Assembly (NCBI GenBank): GCA_016931115.1 | Contig: JAFGFM010000009.1 | Span: 57,562-121,561 of the forward strand | Source: Deltaproteobacteria bacterium | Lineage (GTDB): Bacteria > Desulfobacterota > DSM-4660 > Desulfatiglandales > HGW-15 | Reading direction: 5' to 3' | Length of the DNA: 64,000 nucleotides | Part shown: positions 9,318-19,900 of the stretch, piece by piece | Position numbering within the stretch: the stretch's first letter is position 1 | How the letters are laid out: each line of letters opens with the position of its first letter | Program-made: the position numbers and the translations under genes | Notes under the pieces: generated by a model | Databases searched by the model: none | Told to the model about the DNA's origin: nothing | Seen by the model: the letters and a program-made list of their open reading frames with translations, nothing else

Positions 9318-10513
9318 TTACCTCCATCACGCCTGCTCAAAATATATTCACCCAGTGTGAGCAATCCCCCATCACTGTTTCTCGGCCCTGCAAGCTGGAA
9401 GCCTGTCTGCCCGGAATCAGAATCTGAAGGGAGACAGAGTACAGGCTGGCCGGTCACATTGGCAAAAAGGGTGAATGTAAACTCTCTGTATATGGATGAT
9501 AGCCCCCCTGTATCATCAGCCCCTGTTGAGTTAATCGCAGGAAACAGAAGGAAATCGGCCTGGGAATAGATTTGATCCATCCCCTTAAGCAGCCTGGCCC
9601 TTATGCGGCAGGCATCTTCAAATGCCCTGTACTGTTCAAACTGGAAATAGGCCCCCTGTATCAGGAAACATTTTAACAGCTCCCCGAATGCTGCGCCGCG
9701 GGATTGAATATACATCTCGTTCCAGTTTTTTGCGCCTGGCGCACGCTCACCATATCGGACAGAATCATATCGGCCTGCGCAGGAGGATGCCTCCACTGAC
9801 CCTGCTATGCTGTGCACCAGGGAAAAGAGATGAAAATCGAGCAGGGAAAACTCCCTGATAATGAATCCCTCATTTTTCAGACTGTTTATTGACCCGGAAA
9901 AGAGCTCCCTCTCTTTTTCAGGCAGCATGTTCAGGGCCTCGGTTATTATACCTATGGTCGTCTTTGCAGGGTGAATCTCTTTTTTTCTTAAATCCGGGAT
10001 ATCTTCATCGGGCATGGAAAAATCAAGGCCATCCTGACCTGCTATAACACCCAGTATGGCCCTTATGCCCTGGATATTTTTTGATATCACCCCGCAGCTC
10101 TCCATGGAAGGGATCAGGCCGATAAGGCCATAACGTGATATAAGACCATATCCGGGCTTGTACCCCGGAACACCCCTTTCTGTTGCTGCAAGCCGTGCCT
10201 CACCCATCATATCAAGAATCAGTTCAGCGTCTGCGGCCCCCTGCTTAACCGCTTCTCCGGCATGGCTTTTATTTAAACCAAAGCCGAACTCACTCATGCG
10301 GGTTGAGCCACCTATATATGCTCCAGCATCTTTGAGCCTTTTAATTACGGTTGAATCCTCCAGTGCAGTATATCCTGACAATGCCCTTGACCCTGCATCA
10401 GATGGCCAGCCCTTTATCTGGATATTCGGCTGGATCGCTATGTTCAAACCCTTTAAAGGTCCATCAACCATTACCTGTGTATCAGGGTTGCGAAAAAAAT
10501 AATCAAATTTCAT
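9314..10513 (-). CDS. GatA-like amidase-family protein lacking the Ser-Ser-Lys catalytic residues
   Basis: LKGLNIAIQPNIQIKGWPSDAGSRAL, GYKPGYGLISRYGLIGLIPSMESCG, EASSCAGRYDSVRYGERAPG; no GGSSGGSA or SDTGGSIR segment. Confidence 0.75.
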   Translation of the reverse strand: MKFDYFFRNPDTQVMVDGPLKGLNIAIQPNIQIKGWPSDAGSRALSGYTALEDSTVIKRLKDAGAYIGGSTRMSEFGFGLNKSHAGEAVKQGAADAELILDMMGEARLAATERGVPGYKPGYGLISRYGLIGLIPSMESCGVISKNIQGIRAILGVIAGQDGLDFSMPDEDIPDLRKKEIHPAKTTIGIITEALNMLPEKERELFSGSINSLKNEGFIIREFSLLDFHLFSLVHSIAGSVEASSCAGRYDSVRYGERAPGAKNWNEMYIQSRGAAFGELLKCFLIQGAYFQFEQYRAFEDACRIRARLLKGMDQIYSQADFLLFPAINSTGADDTGGLSSIYREFTFTLFANVTGQPVLCLPSDSDSGQTGFQLAGPRNSDGGLLTLGEYILSRRDGGK

Positions 10514-10527
10514 TAATATATCTCCTG

Positions 10528-12648
10528 TTATTCAAGGATGGGGGCCACTTTAAAAAAGGTGCCCTTTACTGAAGGGGCGTTTGCGAGAAGCCTGCCTGCC
10601 TGCGATAACTCTGATCTCTCTGCGCTGGCCCCTGGCCTCATCCGATTGGAGAGAGGCACCACCGTGTATGCAGGCTCTTCAGTTCCAGCGTTCTTTGAAG
10701 CTATCCCTGCAAGCCCTTTAGCCTGCGCAAGAACAGCCTGAATCATTGGCCGCTCCTCTTCTTTAATATTGATGCGTGATACCCACGAGACCCTGTCAAG
10801 GAGGTTATCCTGTTTTTCTGCCCCGGGAAGCCTCTCCTTTGCCTCCAGATTGAGCAGGCCAAGATCAGCAAGCTGACCTCTTTTTACCATTGAAGGGGCG
10901 CCTGTAAGCGGGCATGCTGCGCTGCGGTTTTTGGGAAAGGCAATGACCTCGCGAATGGACTGGGTTCTAAGGATCATTGAAACTGCCCTGTCCATACCCA
11001 GTGCCAGCCCACCATGAGGAGGGGCGCCGAAATCAAAGGCGCGCAGGAAAAACCCGAACTTCTGAGCTGTATCCTCTTCTGTAAGTCCAAGGGCCTTGAA
11101 TATCTTTCTCTGAAGGTTGCGGTCATTTATACGAATGCTGCCTCCACCCAGCTCCTCCCCGTTTACCACTAGGTCATAGGCCCTGGAATGCAGGGCAAGG
11201 AGTTCATCGATATTTTCAGGGTCAAAATCCTCTCGGTCGGGTGCTGTAAAGGGGTGGTGACTGGATGTCACGCCGCCATCCTCTGTTGCCTCAAATAAAG
11301 GAAAATCAGTGACCCATACAGGATAAAAACTATCCTCAGGGATCATGCCAAGCCGTTCTGCCAGGTGAAGGCGCAGTTGCCCGAGGGCAGAGACTACAAC
11401 GCTGTATGAGGGGTCTGCCACCATGATTAGAACATCCCCATCCTTCACATCGAACCTTTGCTTGAGCCCCTCAAGCTCTTTATCGCTGAAGTACTGAACA
11501 ATATTGGATTCCAGTTTCCCACCCTCAGCGCGCATCCAGGTCATGCCCTTGGCCCCGAATGAGGGGGCAATCTCTTTTGCGTATTCATTCTGAAGCACAT
11601 TCTTGCTGAGTTTATCTGACTGGCCCTTTATATTGATTCCCTTTATACAGCCACCCCGCTGCATTATCTGGCGGAAGATGGTATAGTTTGTATCCTGAAA
11701 CAGCTCTGTCACATCCTTAAACAGAAGGCCGAAACGCAGATCAGGCTTGTCAGAACCGGTTGTCTCCATTGCCTCCTTATGTGTTATGCGGGGAAATGGC
11801 CGCAAAAGGCTAATCCCGCCCTCGGCAAAGATCCTGACCGTGAGCTCTTCGACCATTTCATAAATGAATTCCTCGTCAATAAAGGATGCCTCCATATCAA
11901 GCTGGGTAAATTCAGGCTGCCTGTTGGGCCGCAGGTCTTCATCACGAAAGCAGCGTGCCAACTGGTAGTAACGCTCCATGCCGCCTATCATCAATAGCTG
12001 TTTAAAAAGCTGCGGTGACTGGGGCAGCGCATAGAAATTTCCCTGGTGAACCCTGCTGGGCACAAGATAATCCCTTGCCCCTTCAGGGGTGCTCATGGTA
12101 AGCACAGGCGTCTCTATCTCTAAAAAACCACGTGAATCCAGGAATTCACGGACGCACTTGAATATGCGGTGCCGGGCAATGATGTTATCTCTTACTGAAG
12201 AGCGTCGAATGTCCAGGTACCTGTACTGAAGACGCAGATCCTCATTTACCTTTTCAGCGCCCAAAGACTGGGCGCCTGAGACCATTGCCTTTTCAGAAAC
12301 AGTGAAGGGAAGCGCATCAGACTCGGAAAGGATTGTAAGCTCTTTGACCATAAGTTCAATGGTGCCTGTTTCTATATTGGGGTTTTCTGTGCCCGCTTCC
12401 CTTTTTCTGACCTCTCCCCGCACTGCAATGCAGTATTCGGCGCGAAGGGTGGCAGCCAGATCACAGACCCCTTTAGACGCTATTTCAGGGTTAAAAACAA
12501 TCTGCATAATGCCGCTTCGGTCGCGCAGATGAATAAAAAGCAGCCCCCCGTGATCCCTGAAGGCATCCACCCAACCGGCCAGGAGTATTGTCCTGCCCTC
12601 GTCACCGGGTTTAATCTGGCCGCAAAAGAGACGTTCTTTAAAATGCAT
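10528..12648 (-). CDS. aspS: Aspartyl-tRNA synthetase with C-terminal GatC-like domain
   Basis: FLEIETPVLTMSTPEGARDYLVPSR, QSPQLFKQLLMIGG, FRDEDLRPNRQPEFTQLDME, GLALGMDRAVSMIL; the final ~100 aa resemble GatC (VPLSNRMRPGAS...LLANAPSVKGTFFKVAPILE). Confidence 0.9.
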   Translation of the reverse strand: MHFKERLFCGQIKPGDEGRTILLAGWVDAFRDHGGLLFIHLRDRSGIMQIVFNPEIASKGVCDLAATLRAEYCIAVRGEVRKREAGTENPNIETGTIELMVKELTILSESDALPFTVSEKAMVSGAQSLGAEKVNEDLRLQYRYLDIRRSSVRDNIIARHRIFKCVREFLDSRGFLEIETPVLTMSTPEGARDYLVPSRVHQGNFYALPQSPQLFKQLLMIGGMERYYQLARCFRDEDLRPNRQPEFTQLDMEASFIDEEFIYEMVEELTVRIFAEGGISLLRPFPRITHKEAMETTGSDKPDLRFGLLFKDVTELFQDTNYTIFRQIMQRGGCIKGINIKGQSDKLSKNVLQNEYAKEIAPSFGAKGMTWMRAEGGKLESNIVQYFSDKELEGLKQRFDVKDGDVLIMVADPSYSVVVSALGQLRLHLAERLGMIPEDSFYPVWVTDFPLFEATEDGGVTSSHHPFTAPDREDFDPENIDELLALHSRAYDLVVNGEELGGGSIRINDRNLQRKIFKALGLTEEDTAQKFGFFLRAFDFGAPPHGGLALGMDRAVSMILRTQSIREVIAFPKNRSAACPLTGAPSMVKRGQLADLGLLNLEAKERLPGAEKQDNLLDRVSWVSRINIKEEERPMIQAVLAQAKGLAGIASKNAGTEEPAYTVVPLSNRMRPGASAERSELSQAGRLLANAPSVKGTFFKVAPILE

Positions 12649-12848
12649 GTTAATAGGTCCTTTCTACTTGTAATGACAAAATAAACAGGAATGCAATATT
12701 CACATTTTTTGGGGGGATGCTATCAGAACACATTCAATATTTCAAGGAGTTATAGCCCTCACCTGATCCATTATTAAATACCAGCCTCCATTTCAACTTA
12801 TACAATACTGGCTTAAAAAGGGTTTTTCTTTTTACTATTGTCCGCTAT

Positions 12849-13946
12849 TTATACATTCAACAGGTCATTTTCCAATTGTGATGCAAGCCTTCCAGCCATC
12901 AGTGTTAATTCCTCCCCATTTTCCAGACCTTCAATAAAACGTTTCGGGATATTGCTCAACCCGACCTGTGCACCTGTGAGTGCGCCGGTAAGAATGGCCC
13001 GTGCCTGATTCTGTCCACCGCCATTTATGGCATGCAGGACTGCCGACTCAAAATCATTATGGAACCAGGCAGAAAGATAATAGGCAGCAGGGAGCTGATG
13101 GTAAATAGCGCAAGGCATGCCATAAACTATAGATACCTTCCAGGCAGGTTCAATGCGGATATCAGGGTCAGCGGCAGCCGCTGCCATATGGGATGGTGTA
13201 ATTAATGCATCAGGTGAGGCAAAGCGCCCGGCCCGCGGTGGATCAGGGTCTCCCGGTTGCGGCGGCTTCATATTGTCGCGCACTACCGAATGAAAAGGGA
13301 GCTTTCCGCTTCTTACCAGGTTCATAAGTTTTCCGGATATGGTTTGGTCGAGCCTGTTCCCCTGCACAAGGAGACCTACCACAGCGCCAAATGCAACAGT
13401 CATGGATACAACCGTGTCATCAATCTGTGTAAGGATGGTGTTGCTCGTGATTGCGGCGGCAAGTTTTGTGGGATTAAGGGCAAAACGTACTGCCAGGGCA
13501 AGGGTTCTTTCTATAGCCTCTGTGGTGTCTGCATGCCCGCCTGTCTTACCCCATGGAAGCTTCTCCTGAACACGTCTGCGCCACGCCTCACGAATACTTT
13601 GACTTGTGTAGAGGCCAGGCCCGCTTACAGGCGTTCCATCAAGTAGAGGGAAAAGCTCCTCATCCATCCGGCGGCAAAAATCCTGTTCATTGTATTCCCC
13701 ATTCTCAACAAGGGAGCAGAGCATAAGCCTGAGGATAAACCCGGCCTGAGAAAGCTGGCCGGCCTTAAGGCCATCATGATAGCGTCCTGGTTTAGGGTCA
13801 GTGTATCCCTCTATCCACGCACCATATTCTTTTCGAAGTTCATTCAGATCATAGTACCAGTGCGGGCCTACTCCAAGGGCATCACCAATAAATGCCCCCA
13901 TTATGGCGCCTGTTGCCCTCTCTTTTAAACCTGAAGAATTTAGCAT
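12849..13946 (-). CDS. ADP-ribosylglycohydrolase-family protein (atypical)
   Basis: GAIMGAFIGDALGVGPHW...; family C-terminus NGGGQNQARAILTGALTGAQVGL. Confidence 0.7.
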   Translation of the reverse strand: MLNSSGLKERATGAIMGAFIGDALGVGPHWYYDLNELRKEYGAWIEGYTDPKPGRYHDGLKAGQLSQAGFILRLMLCSLVENGEYNEQDFCRRMDEELFPLLDGTPVSGPGLYTSQSIREAWRRRVQEKLPWGKTGGHADTTEAIERTLALAVRFALNPTKLAAAITSNTILTQIDDTVVSMTVAFGAVVGLLVQGNRLDQTISGKLMNLVRSGKLPFHSVVRDNMKPPQPGDPDPPRAGRFASPDALITPSHMAAAAADPDIRIEPAWKVSIVYGMPCAIYHQLPAAYYLSAWFHNDFESAVLHAINGGGQNQARAILTGALTGAQVGLSNIPKRFIEGLENGEELTLMAGRLASQLENDLLNV

Positions 13947-13962
13947 TTTTGCTCCTTTATCC

Positions 13963-14682
13963 CTACCGCTCCATAGCCTTTTTTTTAAGCTTGTCAGGCA
14001 TCTTTTCTATTGCATATCTTAATGCCGTCCTGGGCATCGTAGCCTTTCGGTCAAGTACATACTGATATACCTCGTCCATGTATTTATCAGCAGCAACCTT
14101 TAACATCCAGCCGTACCCTTTCTGTACCATATCATCCGTATCAGTCAGGAGAATATCAGCTACCTCAAAGGCATTTTCAAGCTGTTTACCCTTTTTAAGG
14201 GATGGGATGAGTATAACTGCAGATGCGCGCCTGAGCCACCTGTTTTTTGATCTTGCCCAGTTCAGGGTTTTTGTTACAAGATCAGGGTACATAAGGATGA
14301 GTTCACCAAAAAACCCAGCACAGAATGTGTCACATCTGCCCCAGTTATCCACATACTTTTTAAGCCACTCTTCAAACCGGGCAAAATCCGACTCTGTGAA
14401 TTGTTTGCTTATCTTTAAAATCCAGATGGACGCCACCCCTGATTCTCCTGGATTATCGCTCTTATATAACATTTCACAGGTGTCAAGCAGATCATCTTTG
14501 GGGATTTCTTTAACCGGCTTAAATACTTCACCTGCAACCTTTTTTATTATCGGCCCCTTGAATTCAATAGGGTTTTTTAACTCCTCTTTAAACCATCTCT
14601 GATAATCCATCTTGTTTTCAGGTTTATCATATTTTGCGAATTCTTTTCGCAAGACCTGAATAATATCTATATTAACAGTCAT
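13963..14682 (-). CDS. DNA alkylation repair (AlkD-like HEAT repeat) protein
   Basis: WILKISKQFTESDFARFEEWLKKYVDNWGRCDTFC...RAALRY-type AlkD architecture. Confidence 0.65.
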   Translation of the reverse strand: MTVNIDIIQVLRKEFAKYDKPENKMDYQRWFKEELKNPIEFKGPIIKKVAGEVFKPVKEIPKDDLLDTCEMLYKSDNPGESGVASIWILKISKQFTESDFARFEEWLKKYVDNWGRCDTFCAGFFGELILMYPDLVTKTLNWARSKNRWLRRASAVILIPSLKKGKQLENAFEVADILLTDTDDMVQKGYGWMLKVAADKYMDEVYQYVLDRKATMPRTALRYAIEKMPDKLKKKAMER

Positions 14683-14984
14683 ATATTCTCCATATTTTTT
14701 TAGAAGAAGCTTTCAGCGGTCAGCGGTCAGCCAAGTCTTTGTTTTAATACTTTAAGCTGATATCTGAAAGCTGATGGCTGATAGCTTTAAATCTTATACC
14801 CTGGTCTATTTAAGCCTTGATATTCTTGCATCTCAGGAGTGATTTATTTCTGAACATCCCCTGCTCTACACGCTCCTTAATATAAAATGATCATGGTGGT
14901 TTTCATAGGAGCAGGGATGCCTGCTTGTTTACAGGGATTGATCATTTTCTGTGTTCCTGCCCCGGTTTTAATCATCCCGTTTTA

Positions 14985-16001
14985 TCAGCTTTTTAAAATC
15001 CTTTTTTCAAACGCTTCAAGCTCCTTTATATCTTCATCATCATCAGCCAGCGCTTCAGCTAGTTTTCTCTTTTTATCAAACTCATCATATCGTTCTTCCG
15101 CAATCTTTTTAGCGACTTCTGCCTTGACCTTCCCTGCATGGGTAAGTAATTCCTGCTCATTAAATTCCAGAAACGCATCAAGTTTGTCCGACCACTGATC
15201 CATGGTAACTGTTTTTCTCTGCCTGGCCTGGCGTTCAGCATAATCCAGGTACATAGTCACAATTTCATTCAGCTCTTTTATCTCATCCGCATTCAGATAA
15301 TTCTTGGCTATCCCTACATCAAGCTTTCTTACAATAGACCCTCGCCAGGAGGTTAATCCCATATTAGGAGTCCCGGAATCACTTCGGGCTTCAATCAGCT
15401 CTGCCGCGGTCTTTCCGGTAACAGCCCATAACATCTTGTTCTGTACCTTTTTAAAAAAATCCTGTGCCTGTTCGGAATCCTTATCATAATCAATTGCAGT
15501 AGCATAAATATCCCGGATTTTCTGATAAAACCGCTTCTCTGATGCCCTGATATCCCGGATACGAGCGAGCCACTCATCAAAATAGTCCCACCGGTCAGCC
15601 TTTTTGAGCCGCTCATCATCCATGGCAAAGCCTTTTATGATATATTCTTTCAGAATACTGGTAGCCCATATTCTGAACTGGGTGGCCCGCTTTGAATTGA
15701 CCCGATAGCCAACTGCAATGATAGCGTCGAGATTATAGAAGTCCCTGGTCCTGGTTACCTGCCGATTACCTTCCTGTTGAACTGTTTCCATTTTGGAAAT
15801 AGTTGCCTCTCTTTGCAGTTCCCCCTCTTCAAAAATATTGTTTAGGTGTTTGGATATTGCTGGGACATTTACATCAAACAGCTCGCTCATCTGCGCCTGA
15901 GTCAGCCATATAGTTTCATTCTGAAAAATGGTATCTACCTTTATCCGGCCATCGTCAGTTTTATAAAGGATGATTTCGGACTTGTTTGTCTCTTCTTCCA
16001 T
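14985..16001 (-). CDS. RhuM-family (virulence-associated) protein
   Basis: TIWLTQAQMSELFDVNVPAISKHLNNIFEEGEL...RDFYNLDAIIAVGYRVNSKRATQFRIWAT. Confidence 0.85.
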   Translation of the reverse strand: MEEETNKSEIILYKTDDGRIKVDTIFQNETIWLTQAQMSELFDVNVPAISKHLNNIFEEGELQREATISKMETVQQEGNRQVTRTRDFYNLDAIIAVGYRVNSKRATQFRIWATSILKEYIIKGFAMDDERLKKADRWDYFDEWLARIRDIRASEKRFYQKIRDIYATAIDYDKDSEQAQDFFKKVQNKMLWAVTGKTAAELIEARSDSGTPNMGLTSWRGSIVRKLDVGIAKNYLNADEIKELNEIVTMYLDYAERQARQRKTVTMDQWSDKLDAFLEFNEQELLTHAGKVKAEVAKKIAEERYDEFDKKRKLAEALADDDEDIKELEAFEKRILKS

Positions 16002-16062
16002 AATTTCTAGTCCTTAATATTCAAGATAATTAGCCACATACTTTGGAAATATTTCAAATATA

Positions 16063-16779
16063 TTACAATGGTTTTTTCTTTCGTATATCCCTGACAAGGT
16101 AAGAATTTCCCGGCCCCCTCTTAAGCTCAAACAGGTCAATAACCTTAATAAGGCTGCTGAGTTTTTTGAACCCGTAATTCCTGCTGTCAAATGATGTCTT
16201 ATTCGATATATGTGAACCCACAGGGCCAAGGGCTGCCCAGCCATCATCATCCTCATTCGCTTCAATTGCCTGGCGCAGTAAATTAATCAGCTTGGTATCA
16301 AATTTTAAATTTTTAGGTTTTGATTGTGCTGTGCCATTTTGCTTAGGCTCCTCGTCTAAAAATAAAAACTTTGAGCATGCGTTAACAAATGGTGAAGGTG
16401 TTTTCCGCTCGCCGAATCCCAGTACGACCTTACCCTCTGCAAGTGCGCGTGTAACCATAGGTGTAAAATCACAATCGGAAGAGACAAAACACATCACATC
16501 TATATTCCTGGTATACATCACATCCATGGCATCAATAACAAGGGCAATATCCGATGCATTTTTTCCTTTTGTCAGGTCATATTGCTGCACAGGCTGAATG
16601 GCGTATTCATGTAAAAGGTCTTCCCAGGGTTTTAGGGTGGGTGATTTCCAGTTTCCATAGGCTTTTCTTATTGTGACTACACCATATTTGGCGACCTCGC
16701 TAAGTACATCTTCAAACTTATCCGCAGGGGCATTATCCGCATCAATAAATAAAGCTATTTTCTGTTTTAATTCTTCCAT
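16063..16779 (-). CDS. NYN (PIN-like) domain protein with C-terminal LOTUS/OST-HTH-like domain
   Basis: IALFIDADNAP...DIALVIDAMDVMY...SSDCDFTPMV...GERKTPSPFVNAC; C-terminal NYGFKKLSSLIKVIDLFELK. Confidence 0.8.
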   Translation of the reverse strand: MEELKQKIALFIDADNAPADKFEDVLSEVAKYGVVTIRKAYGNWKSPTLKPWEDLLHEYAIQPVQQYDLTKGKNASDIALVIDAMDVMYTRNIDVMCFVSSDCDFTPMVTRALAEGKVVLGFGERKTPSPFVNACSKFLFLDEEPKQNGTAQSKPKNLKFDTKLINLLRQAIEANEDDDGWAALGPVGSHISNKTSFDSRNYGFKKLSSLIKVIDLFELKRGPGNSYLVRDIRKKKPL

Positions 16780-16933
16780 TTTGATCTGAGCCTCCTTATT
16801 TTTTTTAGCCTACAAAGGGTATGAGCTTAAAGCAACCCTTTATGGAAAAGCTGTCAGTCTTTCCGCCCGATAGATCCTGAAAGGTGTTTTGTAAATCCAT
16901 ACATGCGCTTAATCAATATATTAACCTCTAATA

Positions 16934-19900
16934 TTAATGTTGCCTTAAATATATAATTAGTTTCTGATATCGATGGTCTTGCTCTAATTCAGGTGCTACT
17001 TCCACAATAGCCTTCAAACATTCTCCCAACTTCGTAGGTGCCCAAATTTGATTATCAATAATCGCATTCAATAGGCGCAACGAGTCATTGGGAAATTTTT
17101 TTGGAATACCAGATTTTTCTAACATGTGTACAGTATAGTCTGGATATTCTATAGGAAGGAGCCAATCATAAACAGCAGATAACGCTGAAGGGAATTCATT
17201 ACGCGCTGCGATACTTAGTCTTGCCAAAGATACAGAAATGGCATTTGAAGCAAGATTACGTGATTTGGGCCATATATTCCGCCAAAAAGGCTGAATACGA
17301 TTTTTGTAGTATGACTCACGTTGCTCCCCAGAGCTTTCAAGCGCTTGTGCAAGTGCCTGTGCTGTTTCTTGTAATCCTTCTGGGGGTAATGCCTTTAAGG
17401 CATTTTGAAAGTCCTTATTCGAATAACCATCAATATTATTTAATGATACATAAGTTAAAAAAGCTGCATATTGGCTATTATGTTCCCCTAACTCTTTATA
17501 ATATCTTGCAGTATCAAGGAATTGGGGTTTAAATGCTAATAGTAATGGTTGATATATACGAGGTGACCATAAGAAACCTTCCCAAACTGCTTTTGCTTCA
17601 AATTTATCAATATTCCAATCAAATAATGGTAATAGATACTGCTCAGTCCAATTTCGATCAATACGAAATAAGGAAATGAGTCTTGAAGCTAGCAATACTC
17701 GGCCATGCTGGAGTTGCTTTATTTTGGTATCACATATTTTTGTAAATATTGTTTTAATATCCTTCGGTAAAGTTTCATTATCGCTTGGTTTAAGTTTAAA
17801 TAATATATTCAATAAAACCCGGGTTGTATGCCCAATCGGATGATTAAGAGCTTTTGAAAGAGGATCATCTGTCTCAGAATCATCATATTGCATTGCAAGT
17901 ATACGATTGCAAAGGGTAAAAAAAATAGTTTCATGGTGATTGTATGATTTAGATGCAGCTTCTAACCACCAGCTTATACTATGAATTAATTCCTTAAAAA
18001 TTTCATCTGGTAGAGTTGTAACTAAGGGTGCTGCAAATTTCCATGATCGGACAACCATATCTTCTTTACTCCATGCTTGAAAAGCTACTCTCCATCGTTC
18101 TAAAGGCCATATTTTTTCCTGTGCCAAGTCACATAAAGCATAGAGACAATTATAAAAATAGGTAGTGCATGTCTCGCGCCATGTATCTTCATACCCGAAA
18201 GGAAACCGATTTTCAGGCATAGGCTTTTTAAGCCATTTAACTAATGCCTTACGATTTTTGGGTGCAATATCAATTTCACGATTTTCTTCATAGTCAGGAT
18301 CATCTGAGCTACTCATCCAATGTGAAAACTCCTCACTTTCATTTTTGTTCAATTTCCACTTTGGGTATTTTTTTGATAACCGTGCGAATTCAATTGATGC
18401 AACCTTGCCTAATATTCGCCCTCCTTCTTTAATTTTTGCGAGATGTAACCAGATTGATTTATCAACTATATATTTCCAATTTTCTGGATCTATATCATCC
18501 CTATACATTTCTCGTGGAGGGCCAGTTAGAATTGCGGATTCGAGTTTATTTCCATCTCCCTTTGTCAGTTTTGCTCCTTGCGAAACAAGTAACCTCATAG
18601 TCTCTCTTTTTGTTTCACTAGCCCATAGCCACCATCTCTTTTCACTGAGTAGCCATTTTACCCATTGTTTTGGAGAAATGCAGTCATCTTGACTTGCACC
18701 AAACAAAGCTAATCTCTTAAAAGTAGGATAAGGCATATTAAACCAATTAAGAACAATTTGTTTTGCTTTTTCTGGGTTTTGTTTAAAAGTAGCTAACCAT
18801 GCATCCCTCACTAATTCAACAAGAGCAGTCCAATCATGAAAACCACGATTCTGCCAATGTGGGCTGATTGATGGCAGATCCCAGTGTGACCTGTCACCTT
18901 TTTCATTAGCTTCACCCAGATCATGAAATAAATCTAATGCATCACGTAACAATTGCTGTAAATCTTCAAGAAGACAGCTTAATGTCTCATTCCATAGATC
19001 TGAATTATTATCACCTAGTGCTGAATAAACATGATCTGAAGCCAACACAATTTCCCAATCAACCATTTCATTCAAAGTCTTTGGCTCAATTAATCTCTCA
19101 CCTCTTTCACTCAACCTGAAGGGTTTTCTTAAAATTACTTTTGGTGACAGTATTTTTCGTAATTCAAAGCGCAATGCGGCTGTTAATCCATCACGTTTAA
19201 ACCAATCATACCAGTGGTAAAGACTCAATTCCTTCAGCTGTGATTTGATTTGTCCTGAGAGGAATATACGCCATAGAATATACATATTAGGAGAAGGTAT
19301 CGCATCTGGGGCATTTAGGCGAATTTCAGCTAATTCACTAATCTTACCTTCCTGTTCAAGACGATGGTACTTTTCAAGTTGTCTCTCAATCACCCAATGC
19401 AAATGCGGGTGTAGTCTTCCCCCTTTTTCAGCTAGCCAAATGATTAAGTCTGGATTGTTCATGTGTCTCATCAGCCAGTCGGATAGAGAAGACATAACTT
19501 TATCAAATTTGCTGCTTTGAAATTCTCTAGATACTAAAGACATATTTGGCGCAAGCGTATAGGGCGTAGGATGATCCAATAAACTAAATCCTAGGCTAGT
19601 ATCTGGTTTAGTATTTGGCACAATACCGAAACGACACAAGTCCTCATGTTTAAATCTGTACTCAGAAAAAGTAGATAGCCATGTTAAAGAAGGTACAGGA
19701 TTAAAGTCGGCAAAATGTTTTGCAGGTAATCCTGATTCATCGGATAAAGCCCAAAGCATACGACCAACGAAATCATCCTGACGTGTACTTTCGGATGGAT
19801 TAGCAAGAGCATAATTTACTACGATACGTTCTTTACCTAAAATGCCATCACGGTATGTTTCAGCCCAACCCTTTAATGACTTGTGTAAAGATGAATGATC

